Assembly: GCA_037954235.1 (NCBI GenBank)
Contig: JBBMOA010000018.1
Span: forward strand, 12,572,501-12,636,500
Length of the DNA stretch: 64,000 nucleotides
Direction: 5' to 3'
From: Aulostomus chinensis
Taxonomy: Eukaryota; Chordata; Actinopteri; Syngnathiformes; Aulostomidae
Shown: positions 40,795-52,800 of the stretch, one piece after another
How positions within the stretch are numbered: position 1 is the first letter of the stretch
Layout of the letters: every line of letters starts with the position of its first letter
Notes under the pieces: model-generated
Databases searched by the model: none
The model's input: the letters and a program-made list of their open reading frames with translations, nothing else
What the model was told of the DNA's origin: nothing
Position numbers and translations under genes: made by a program

Positions 40795-41188
40795 ACAAAC
40801 CTCATTAATCTGGTCTTCACGTGAACACGGATCATGTGTTTTTTGTGTGACTGATAACACATTTTGCTTTATGTATCCATGCAAAACCGGAATGTGATAA
40901 TGAATACTTGTCATTTGCATGGATCTGTAATTCCTCAACCAAATGTATCCTCAAAACCTGTGGAAAAATCCAAATTTTTATCCGGTGTAAAAACACTTCC
41001 TAATTATAATCAGAGTTGATTTTATTTCAAACATTCAGAAAGGGAAAAAAACACTTTGTCACACCACAGAAAGATTCTTTTTTTTTTAAATGAAAGAAAA
41101 AATGGATACACTTTTCCTGATATTTAATAAAACAATTGAACACTCAGATGTGGCCAGTTGCCAGACAACAGACAGCAGGACTTTGGAA

Positions 41189-41189
<1 letters not shown>

Positions 41190-41246
<57 letters not shown>
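41190..41246. repeat. (CA)n microsatellite
   Basis: A pure run of about 28 CA dinucleotides. Confidence 0.95.
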
Positions 41247-41248
<2 letters not shown>

Positions 41249-41644
41249 TGTTTGCTTTTATGAATATAAATTGGATGATAAAACGTTTTAACTGTTTAAT
41301 ATATAATAGACTATTTTAAATGGCATAAGCTGGATTTTGTCGCGTGAAATGAGCATTCGATACACCCAAAATGCACAATATAGAGTCTTGTTATCTGTAT
41401 TTAGAGGAAAATATCTGTCTATCTATCCATCTGTCTGTCTGTGTGTCTACGTCGACAGTCTGGGGTGATTTACAGCATGCTTGGGAACACGCACTCGGCG
41501 AGCATCTAATTGCTTTTTTAACGGTCTATTCCACGGGGGGCTGCTTGTTTGGCGTCCGTGCACCACAGAGGAGGACCTGTGCAGTGATTACACGCGCACC
41601 TCCCCTCTCTCACCCTCGTGGCAGCTGACAGGACACAGCTGGGA

Positions 41645-41685
<41 letters not shown>
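41645..41685. repeat. (GAT)n microsatellite
   Basis: About 13 GAT triplets some 550 nt upstream of the cacng4 start codon. Open frames across it are artefacts. Confidence 0.95.
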
Positions 41686-41686
<1 letters not shown>

Positions 41687-42231
41687 AATGATGATGGACA
41701 TTTGAATATTTCTTTCAAATATCTCACTGATTTTAAGCTGTTTTTTTATTTGAAAAAAAACAACCGTTGGAGTTGTTTATTCTAATGTCACCGAGTTGTT
41801 CACTCATTTTCGTTCTTTCCTGCTCATCTCCTCCATTGGTGAGATTTCGTGAGGGTGGGGTCTCACTTAACAGCTATTGACGTAGTCCTTTTGAATTGGT
41901 TTTGAACAGAGACGTATGTAGGAACAGAGAAAAGTGTTTTGGTACAAAGAGGTGCGGAGTTGTCTGAACCAGTGCACGATGCTTTTGTCGTGCTGTCCTG
42001 CGCTCTTTAGACGTGTGTGGGGAATCTGGAATGGGCGCAACTGATGTCCTCACGCCAGCAACCGGTTGTTTCTGCACATCAGGTGAACCTCTCAAGCAGA
42101 TTACTCTCAAATACTCCTGTTTCAGCTCGAGTGAACGCAGCTCCAACAAGTATGATCAAAGGATCCGCGCCCTGACGCGCTCCGGTGCGTGCATGCTGGA
42201 CCGGTGAGCGTGTGGACTAGTATGAAGCGCC

Positions 42232-43312
42232 ATGGCTTGGTGTGACCGCGGGGTTCAAACGCTGTTGGCCACCGTGGGGGCTTTTGCTGCCTTCAGCCTG
42301 ATGACCATCGCCATCGGCACGGACTACTGGCTCTATTCGCGGGCGTACATCTGCAACGGCACAAATGCAACCACGGACGAGACCCAGTCACAGCCCAAAA
42401 GCAAGAAGGGCGATCTTACCCACTCTGGGCTGTGGAGGATCTGCTGTATTGAGGGTAAGCCCCCCACCTGTTCTGCTCTGACTCTGGTGCTCCATGAAAC
42501 CACCTGGTATTTCACCATTCGGTGCTATTTTATGATATGTTCGTGCAAGTTTAAAATATCTTTTCTTCCCGGAGAAGATTGTCTTGTTCGTCGGTGAGCG
42601 CAGACGTCCGTGCGCACCAAAGGACGCACTGCTTTTACGCACACCTCATGTCGCCATCAATGAAAAGAGACACCACCAGAAGAACGAACACCGACCTCGT
42701 GAACCGCAACTTTCCGACGTTTGTGTTAGGTACGGGTTCGAATACAGGCCCGGGTAACGAATCAGACAGGACCAAACGGTACGCGCTCAACTCCTGCTGC
42801 CAACTGTTACATGTGACCTTGTTCGACGGTGCAGTTGTGTTGGGAGAACGCGGTTGCCAAACCTGCGTGTCTGAGCTGATTCACTTTTGCGGTGGCTGCC
42901 AAATATGCGCGCTATTAGTCTACTTTCATTCATGTCTTCATTGTATCAAAAGTGGTTGCTTGGCAACATCCCTGAAATTGCTATGGAAACATGCCCAGTG
43001 ATTTAAAAATAGATGACTCTGAGTTCACGTCATGTCCAAGCAACACAAAAAAGGGGGGGGGGGGGGGGGCAAAACAAATATTGATAATCTATTTTGTCAA
43101 GGGTATGAGGTTGATATGAAATTTCCATCTTTTCAGTTAAATTGAAGGAGTTTCTTTTTTTAAGGTTTATGCATTTGATGTTTGAAGATAAGGTGCGCTC
43201 ACGGTGACGTCTTAATACAGACAGACGCTCGCTCATTGACCAGTCTTCCTTCCGGTCTTGCTTCCCTCCTCGACTTCTCTCCTCGGCTATCAGTGAATGA
43301 GTCGATGTGACT

Positions 43313-43347
<35 letters not shown>

Positions 43348-45033
43348 AAATTTCTCTAGCATATGTCATGACGCAGTGATTGATGCAGACAGGCTTGCAA
43401 GTAAGAACAAAACACCTGCATTTGGAAACAAAACATAAATCTTATGACACTTACTGGAAGTATATGTGCAGTAGCAACAAACTGTTGTTTTGTTTTGCTT
43501 TCCAAAGTCAAATTTTATTCTCACGATGAGATAACTGGAAGTGTCAGAGGGGGTGTCCACCCCCAAATAAAGGCACATTGTGTTCCAGACAGGAACAGAG
43601 GATGAAGAGCCTCCTTTATTTCTGGAGCAAAAAGCATGAACGTAAGGCAGAAGGTGGACATCGAATCATAAAGCTTTTGTGTTAAAGCCCTCATGCTAAT
43701 TGCAGCCTTAATTACACCATTCTTCTAGTTTTGTATTCATCAGATACCATTAAAATGAACCTGTTTTGTTAACTGCCCCAGCAGTTAGCATACAGCATCC
43801 ACTGAAACACACGGGATCGGTTCATTCCCAGAGAGAACCTTGAGTTCGTTGCTGTTGGGTGTATTAAGTGAAGACTCAAAAGTGTCCAAAATGTTCTAAT
43901 AATTGCTGTGTATTGAGTCATCAACTGGGCAGCTGCCTCTATATTAATAAGACCCATTGAAATGACTCTAAATTATAACATATCCAGTATGATTTGCCAC
44001 CAACATGCTGACTAACTAATGAAATGGGATTAATGGCAGTAGCTTGATTTGGTGACAAAAACCATCTCTTCTTTTCATCTTTAAAATAAAGGCACGATTT
44101 ACACAAACGCCAGCCGTCATTCTCTCCTCTCCTAATAGTTTCACTTCTGTGCCTCTGCCTAAAGCTACAAGCTAGTGGACGATGGCTCTGTTGTCATGGA
44201 GACTTATAAGTACAGAGGAGAAGACATGGAAGGAAGACTCAACCCCCTCCAACCCTCCTTCACACAAAAACACACACACACACACACACGCACACACCCC
44301 TCTGGCCATTATGACAAACACACTAGGTTATTGACAGGGACGGCTATGTGTGTTTCACAGCTACTGGGGAAAACATCAGCGGACTCGACTGAACAGATTG
44401 CAACGACAACATGTCTTTCTGTCAGTGACGACATGTCGCTGTAACACACTTGGCAGAAACCGGTGAATGTGTTTTAGCGTTTCAACAAGCTCCTCTCCAG
44501 CAGGCCATTTGACATTTAAGTCAAGGAACAGAGTAAATGACTTTACAGTGAGGTCATTTACGAAATCATATACGTTCACAACAGCCGATCATCACCCTAC
44601 GTGGATATTGTGAAGCCTGGCTAGCTCTCTGCTTCCAGTGCATTCCATTTGCTTCACAATCGTCTATGCATGAGAGGCTGTTGCTTATGTGTGACTGAAG
44701 TAAATAAAAACAGCTCATGAGACTGAGACATAAGATAATGAATAATCCAATTAGCAGGATGATATTTACAGTAAACATCCCAGCCTGTGTGGGACTGACG
44801 TTAGAGATGAGGGAAGTGTCATTTCTGCTGCATATTGTTACTATTTCGTGGGCCAGTTGAGTAAAATAAAAAGGGGGTAGCTATGGGCGTGTGTGGGCGT
44901 GTGTGGGCATGTGTACGAAGTCAAGCTGAGCACCGGGTTCAAACTGTCAAACCCCAATCAGATTTTTGGCATTCAGGCATTCAGATTAATTTTAGACAGT
45001 CTGGACAGAAAAAGAAAATAAATAAACTATGTA

Positions 45034-45088
<55 letters not shown>

Positions 45089-48000
45089 TGTTCAGGCTGA
45101 CAAATCTGATTTGCTTCTCTGTCCACGCTTTTACTTGAAAGTGATGTGATCAGCAGCAATGCATTGTGTTGCCTACCAACATGGGGGCCCCTGGTTCAGT
45201 TTCTCCTGTTGCCTCCAGCTTGGTTGAGCATCCATATACTGTAGACATCATTTGCCATGTCTGCATGTCTGGTCAATTTTACCAGCAGCTCCACTGGTCT
45301 GTTCAGGCACCTGTTGTGTGGGTTCCACACTTTTTTTTATACGATACTCCTCACCGTCAGGTGAAAATATGCGGGCGATGACTCCGCGTGTGATGGAGGA
45401 GGCATGTGGTGCTGATGCTACCCAGAGCAACAGAGGGGGAGGAGCAACAGCCAGGAAAGCTTAGTTGGATGAATTGCTTGCTGATTAGTTAAGTATGTGA
45501 AAAATGCATTTTGAATTTCATATGTATTCAAATATAATATAGGATGGGATAAACGTCTAAAAAAGTGGGGGGGTTGTCCTTTACGTCCCATCTCGTACTG
45601 ATATCTGGCAGTGATTTGGCATTCCTAGGTCATGGGACATTGGAGAGCTTGAAAAAAGAAAAAATGCACTTGGTGTGTCCCGAGTCTGGCTCCCCACCTC
45701 CTCACTCGTCCGAGCGTGCTTACATCATCACTGAGCTGTAGGAGTCGGGTATTTAGTTGGGAAAATCACAGATTTTTTGTTATATTTCAAGACAGCGTTT
45801 GGTCAGAATGGGATTGACTGTCCAATCACGTCAGGCTCTGTACGCTACACATTGTAGCAGACATTGTACCATGTTCTGAGTTTTGGATCCATAAACTGTA
45901 GGTTGGTTCCAGCTAACGAGTGGCAGGTGAGTGTCTGGCGGGATATAGATACATACCATGCCCTCGTCACGCTGCAGCGTCGCTCGTCATATCCTCCATC
46001 TGTCCCAGTCAGCCCTGTGGTTCAGCTGCTGTCCACGTTCATCACCACACGCAAACGCACCGTGCTGAAGCCCGTTTCTCTGCCCAAGCGCACACTTGTA
46101 AAATGAACCAGACAGTGGGGGCAATCATGCTGGGACACAGTACAGTTTACCAAGTGGGAGCAGGCCTGAAACAAATCCGTAGGAATGTGATCGAGATCAG
46201 ATGGAAAACCACCTTCAAATTTGGTTTGAAACATATGAGCGGCAATCAAATTTCCCATGTTTTGTTGTTCAAATGTCTAATGTCAATCTGGATACAATCT
46301 GGACACGCCAAAAAAACAGATTTAGGCTGGCAGTCTGAATCTGGGCCAAGTCTTGTTAGTGTCACTCTCAACTCATTTCTCTGTTTACTATGTTGTATTC
46401 ACGTCTAATAGATAGACTGGCAATGTGTTGACAACAATTCAAATCTCACCACTTGCATTTTATGTCTGATTTTAATTCAGATTTACCTGCAGTGTGAACA
46501 AGGTTGTAATTTAATTTAAACACAATGACTGGGAAGCCATGTGGGGGCACTAATTAGCCAGCAGGCGACAACTTCCTCCACCTCATTCAGTCTGTCCTCC
46601 GCTCGGTGCTCATTCTCTTTTCTTAATCGCTTCGCTCGCATCATCTTTTATCTGCCACATGGCTGTCTCGTCTGCCTATCTGCATTTTTTAATGAACCTC
46701 ATATTCACGCCAAACCCATTTTAATTTTTGATGCTTTTAATTCCTCTTCTCTTCTCTTCTCTTCTCTTCACAGTTTAATAAAGTTTTCTTGCCGTCTCCT
46801 GATACTGTGTGAAAATAGGTCATCTTTACTGAGCTTTGACTTGAGCAGAAGTAGCAGTGTCTGGTTTTTTTTTTTTCCCCTCTCCAATATATGAACATGA
46901 ACCTCCTGTTTAATTCTGCTCTGGTTCAAACAACACATATGATTAGATTCCATCACATATGTAGATTTTTACGTGCGACAGGCTTTCCTTCAGAAATGTG
47001 CTTGGTGACAGTTTAATTAATTGACTGTCAGTCATATCAACTCTGAGTCACTGATGTTTTTGCCAAATTGCTTTTCTTCATCCTTACTTGATGCTTTTAT
47101 CTTGTGTCCTGCATTCACAGTAATATATACATGTATAGTTAAGCTTGTGTGAGCCTTTGATACAGAGCTCCCGGTAAAGACGCTGTTACAGCTTTATAAA
47201 ATCGGATCATTCCGCGAGCTGTAAACCACAGATTTCATCGTAGAAAGCAGCAGGAAGGAGAATAAAAACACAGCAGGTTGTTTCTACTCCTGTTTGCTGT
47301 AAATCTCTTCGATGGGGCGTAGCTGAAAGAGTATCGCCCACTGGAGGCTGCACAGCTCCAGTCAAACACAATATTAACATCACTTTTGATGGGTCTATTC
47401 ATCAATCTATTTGCAGAGCAGTCGAAGTGTGAAGATGAGGAAGTGAGGGCATGTATCACATGTACTGTATGGCTAGGGATGCCGGTGCGAGCAAGTGTTG
47501 GACTTGATGAGACAACGGAGTATTCCAGCGAGGCCGCCGCCTTATTGGCTGAGCTGCGTAAACTCAAAATAATGACGATGTTCATCACAATCATCCTATC
47601 GCCTCGGGCACTGCAGCTGTGACAGCTGCTTCCAAAGCAGTGTGTGTGTGTGTGTGTGTGTGTATACCGAAAGCTTAGGTGTCCATTTGTGTTTGCTGTC
47701 ATATAGAGGAGGGGGTTTGACAAGGAAGTGCTGTTTCAAAATACAATGAGGATGTCAAAAGCATCCTCCTATGATGTTTATGTAAATGAGCTTATTAAGG
47801 ACTAACAGGGGTTGCCATGGAAAAGAGGAGGAGATGCTCAGCATGTTGCTTCACAACTCCAGTTAAACCCTGTTATTTCTCATGCGACGTGTTGACTGTG
47901 TAAGCTAAATTTCCAGTTTGTCACTTTAACACCCCGTAACAATCCCTCCAAATGTTTCTATTTTTCTACATTACAACCAAAACGTTCCGCGTGTTTGTCT

Positions 48001-49835
48001 GATTCTTTACATGTTTATTCAGGCTACATCCACTCCAGTAGGTTTACATATAAAAATAGAATTTAACATAATCCCTGTTTTTGTTTTTTTTTGCCTGAAA
48101 ACACACACAAGTGTTTATGTACTTTGAGCCCACATTAAAGTTTTCTCCTTTGTTGTGAAGGTAAGAGTCAAATGATAAGTCGGTTCCAGACTTGTTGAGA
48201 CTGAATGACATCGGCGTCCAAATTCTACAAGTCTACAGTTTCCCATCCACGCAACAAAGCAACCCCGGAGTTGAGTTAGCAGACTCATACAGGCTCAGCA
48301 ACGCTTTCAAAGGTCTTTGTTTTCAGAGATGTGTGGATGTGAGCATAAACAAAAGTTATGTCATTTTTTTGTTTTGTTTTAATAAATATAATTAGATGTA
48401 TTATTCACAATACCTCAGTTCCACAGCTCTCCTTCAACTCTTGAAGCTTCATTTTCACAGCTTGCGCTGTTGGCCATAGTAAACACAGGTGGACATAATA
48501 AGCAATTAATTATGGCCCTGTTCCATTTAGGTGGGCCGGAGTGCTGGGATCGTGCACGTTGTGCTCTCTGAAAAAGCCGCAACACTAGATAGAACCGGAC
48601 CATAATTAGTGTCATCAGTTACACTTGTGTTTACCCTGCTGTGACATGGCCTTCCAGAGTAAACGCAGGTGTAAATGATAACATTAATTATGGTCCTGTT
48701 CCAATGAGCTGGTACTGGTATTGTGCATGCTGACTAACTGGGATGTCTGTGATACTAAATAGAATTCAGCTGTGATTAACTTCCTCAGTTACACCTGTGT
48801 TTAAATGTCATAACGAGGCCAAATGCTGGGAGAGGTTCTTATAGCTTCATCCACATTTTACCCTTTAACGTTCCCTCTACCTTTCCTGATTTCTCTTCAA
48901 CTGACCCCAGCCCCCCCCACCCCCCAGCTCTAATGTGGCCTCCTATCTCTTTCCATCTCCATCATCATTCCCCTGCTCTCTGTGCTTTTGTTGTTTCATT
49001 TCCGTGTACCTGCTCCCTCTCTTTAATCTGCACTTCGTTCCTCCTCCCTCCAAGGCAGTCACTGTTCAGAATATATTTCATTTTCACAAAGACACACACA
49101 CACACACTACAAAGATACACATGGAGCTGATTACTGTCACCCATAAATCACCTGCATGGAATCTTCTGCTTATAATCCCATTCCCAAACAGCGGCAATAT
49201 TATTTCTATTTCTTTTGTCCTTCATCTTTCTCTCTCGCTCTCTCTCTCTCTCACACACACAAACACAAACACACACCAGGGACAAGACCGAGGCGTCAGA
49301 CAGGCAGGAGATGCTGGGCTGCAAACATAGAATGGAGAATATTAATCTCAAATCCAAATTAATCTTGACTTCACAGTTAGACGTGTGCTGCTTTTAAAAA
49401 TGTAAAAGCAATTTGACATTTCAGTTTGGTAGAACAGATATAACCAAATCAAAAGGAAGCACATTTTGGTGCTGCAGCATGATTTACAATGCAATTATCA
49501 GGGCAGAAAAGGTGTTTGTATTTTTGTTATCCGCTATTCTTAATCTAACCACATGAGCCAGCTGTGTTTTTTCACAAGGCACAAATTCTCACATAGCAGC
49601 TTAAAATAGTCTGTAGCCCCTTTTTCCATCAGCGACTAGACACAGAAACTTGTGCTCCATTTGATATGACACTAATTAATTTGATGTCCCTTATTAAGCA
49701 GCAGACCTAGTTAATGGAAGCCATGCCTGCCCTTAAAAGATGTTCACAGACCATGATGGTGGCTCGGCTCACCCTCAGGTGCGTGGGAAATGGGGTTGAC
49801 AGGTGTCTGTGTGTCACCGGTATCGTCACTCATTC

Positions 49836-49870
<35 letters not shown>

Positions 49871-52800
49871 CACGGAGTGGATATGTTCATGCGAAAGTAT
49901 GCAAATTACACGCAGCTCACCTTTAATCAAGTGGGTGTTGTGTGCAGAATGACTAAAGTGTTGGTGGTATTTACAGCTCAAATGGAAAATGAATAGCTAG
50001 AGAGCTTCCAGCATTACTGCGCACAACCATTAACCCCCTACCCCTTACTGCTTTCCTTCTAGACAAGGTATTGTTTATACGCAGGCTCAATTACAGCTAC
50101 GGGCTTAACCTTTCGCTCTCTCTCGCTCTTCCTCTCTCTTTCTCACCCGCCATTCCATTCTAACTCACCCAGGCATTAAAACCTCCCAGCACTGCTGGAT
50201 GGGGACAAGCTGAATTATAAAGCTGATACAGTTGTTATAGAGCAACAACAACAACCCCTTGTTACATCGTTGTGTTTTTTTTCCTCCTCGGTATGTGTGC
50301 ACCGAGCTGTGTTTTTTATATCGCAGCCTTCACGGTGGACGCAGTTTGCTGTCAACAACAATTCTTGTCTGAATGTACTTTTGGAAAATGAAGGTCAACG
50401 GTTCAAGTTTCATTTCATGCTTGGAAGTGGAGAGTGTAGGGAGGGTAATGAGTTAATATAAGATGTGTAATATGTTTATAAATCCAGTTTAATCCATACA
50501 GCAGCACAGAATAAGGACAAGACAAAAAAAATATGGTTTTATTAAAAATACATAATAGCACCTTAATCACTGCTTCACCTAGGGTGTGTATTTCACATAT
50601 AGTTAGGTGCCTTGAGCCCACAAAACTATTTTTTCACCTTTGCATTTGTACTTTGGACTCCAAAATGCAGAAAGATCCAGCCACATGTATTTAGCTTATA
50701 GCTAATGGTGTCCTGTAGCCACCAACTGTGGTAACGCATTCCAGAAATGTCAGTTCAATAACTAAATACCATCATCGGTTATAAGCCAGTTCTTCTTTAT
50801 CCAGCTACATGCGCAGTAAATCACAAACATTTTGATTTTAGTGCAAAACAGACAAGTTAATCTGTTGCTTGTGTTTGTTGGCCACGAGGCACCATTAGCT
50901 TCAAGCTAAATATGCGACTGGCCCTGTCTGCATTCTGGAGTCACAGTGACGCAGCATTCATAACATCTGTGAGCTCAACACACCTATTTATATGAACTTG
51001 AAAAGCAAAATACACCTTTTGGAGTGACGTATCACTTCAAGACATGTGCTAAAGATACTAGCCTCCTTGCTAGCATACCCTCTCCACATCGATAGGTCTG
51101 GTGCACAACTCAGTTGAATACACAGGGAGTCCATTCGTTTTCTCTGGAACCTTCTGTGGTTTCTGACGTGTCTGTGGAGCTTTACTTCTCTGTTTATTTT
51201 CAGTTCCTCTCGGTGCAGGTTATACCAAGTTAGCCAGCTGCTGGTGTTATCTTCAAATCACACATTTCTCAATGCTCCATGGCAGCTCGTCCTTATGTTG
51301 TTGCAGTTTGTTGATTTTTGCATCTGAGATTTTGTTGATATGCACGCATCTACTCTAACCTTGTGGTATCAATATTTTCTTCCTCTCTGCAAGAAAATGG
51401 ATTCAGATATTTCAAGTATTTCTGTGCATCACTTCTAAAGGCTGCAGCTCTTGTCTCACCTTTACCTTTACACTGTTAGAACATGAACTAACAGTCAGAG
51501 GGTCATCAGAAGAGAAGCTTCACGCTTTATCTAAGAAATTTCACGAGCAGGTCGGTCGTTTCGGAGCAACTGAGGCTGCAACTTATTTGCCCCGAACGTC
51601 AAGTCTCACGTTTACGAGCACCTTGATTTGAAAAGTTATGATTCATAATTGACGTGTCTTTGTCCTGCAGGTATCAATCAAGGCAGCTGTTACATGATCA
51701 ACCATTTCCCTGACGACAATGACTACGACACCGACAGTTCAGAGTACCTGCTGCGTAAGTGCTCGCCCCTTATCGTCTTGGTGCAACTTGTCCAGGTTTT
51801 TTTGATTTCATCCTATTTTATCCTCATTCGTTCATTCGTCTGAACAAGAGCTTTGATTGGTTTTAATGGGTTTCATTCTTGACTTACTTCTCAGTGAGTT
51901 CCGACACCTTAAAAGAAAACTTAAAAGACTTTTTTCCCCCAGAAATGTAGACTAATCAAGTTTCTAAAAATAAAATATTACTTGCAGCACACACAACCCA
52001 TAGTTCATTATTTTCTTTATGTTTTAATTAGTTTGGTTGCAGGATTTGAAGCTTATTTGCATTTCAGCTCATTTCTCCTTTCTGTGTGAGTGAAGTGAAG
52101 AAAGATATTCTGAGCTGTTTACTTTAAAATGTGGTGACATGTCTTCCTGCGGCTGAAAATTTGGGCTGCGTGGGAAAATTGTTTAAAACAAAAACCCAAC
52201 AGTTTAAAGCTTTTAAATTCAAGGAATTCTACTTTGAACACTGATCAAACTAGAAGTGCTCTCAACACCTCTGCCAAGACCAATTATGACTCTGAAATAG
52301 AATTTTACCAGAATCCACACAAAGTCATCAATTTATAGATATTATCATGGAAGACATAAATGAATTTCTCCACATTTTCACAGACATGACTGCTAGTTTT
52401 AATCCTGCTGACAAATACACTACAATACAACCTCATTGGAAGGGATTAAAACGAAACAGCAGTGCTCATACATATTAGACTGATATGAAATAGAACATTC
52501 AATCAGCAGAGGACCTTTGTTTGAGGCACAAACCAATTCAGTATCTCCCTATTAAACTGAGAAAGAACAAAGAAGATTTAATGGACTTAGGACAAAGTTC
52601 AACCTCAGTCCAATAGCCAGACTGAATGAAAGGATGGCCTAATAAAAGATTTCGCAGTTGAATGGGCTCCTCCATCCTTAAAAAATGTAAAATGGCACAG
52701 TGATTCATTTCAGGGGAGGTGATAGTCATCGAGAGCTCTTGTTGCATCCCACAGCTGATTAGCAAAGCTTTGTCACAACAAGGCCCTGAAGTATTAATGG

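Larger units (their letters stand above)
39480..41870. other. Intergenic between hAT-like gene and cacng4
   Basis: No exon was recognised. Contains (CT)n at 40752-40791, (CA)n at 41190-41246 and (GAT)n at 41645-41685. A short block near 40580-40650 resembles one in cacng4 intron 1 at 43550-43620. Confidence 0.4.
42455..51670 (+). other. cacng4: cacng4 intron 1, repeat-bearing
   Basis: No internal gene was recognised. Contains (GT)n at about 43314-43343, (CA)n at about 44272-44298, (GA)n at 45038-45085, (GT)n at about 47641-47663 and (CA)n at about 49838-49866. It also holds a candidate element bounded by inverted termini (45086-46506), two fold-back units (48479-48804) and a dispersed repeat (50690-51040). 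The open frames inside (such as 42579-43001 and 45920-46408) show no family resemblance. Confidence 0.6.

Noticed and set aside
42579..43001. 140-codon frame in cacng4 intron 1
   Set aside because: No domain, no codon-bias signal evident, and it lies inside an intron with no matching splice signals.
45920..46408. 162-codon frame in cacng4 intron 1
   Set aside because: Overlaps repeat-like DNA (the candidate element at 45086-46506) and has no recognisable domain.
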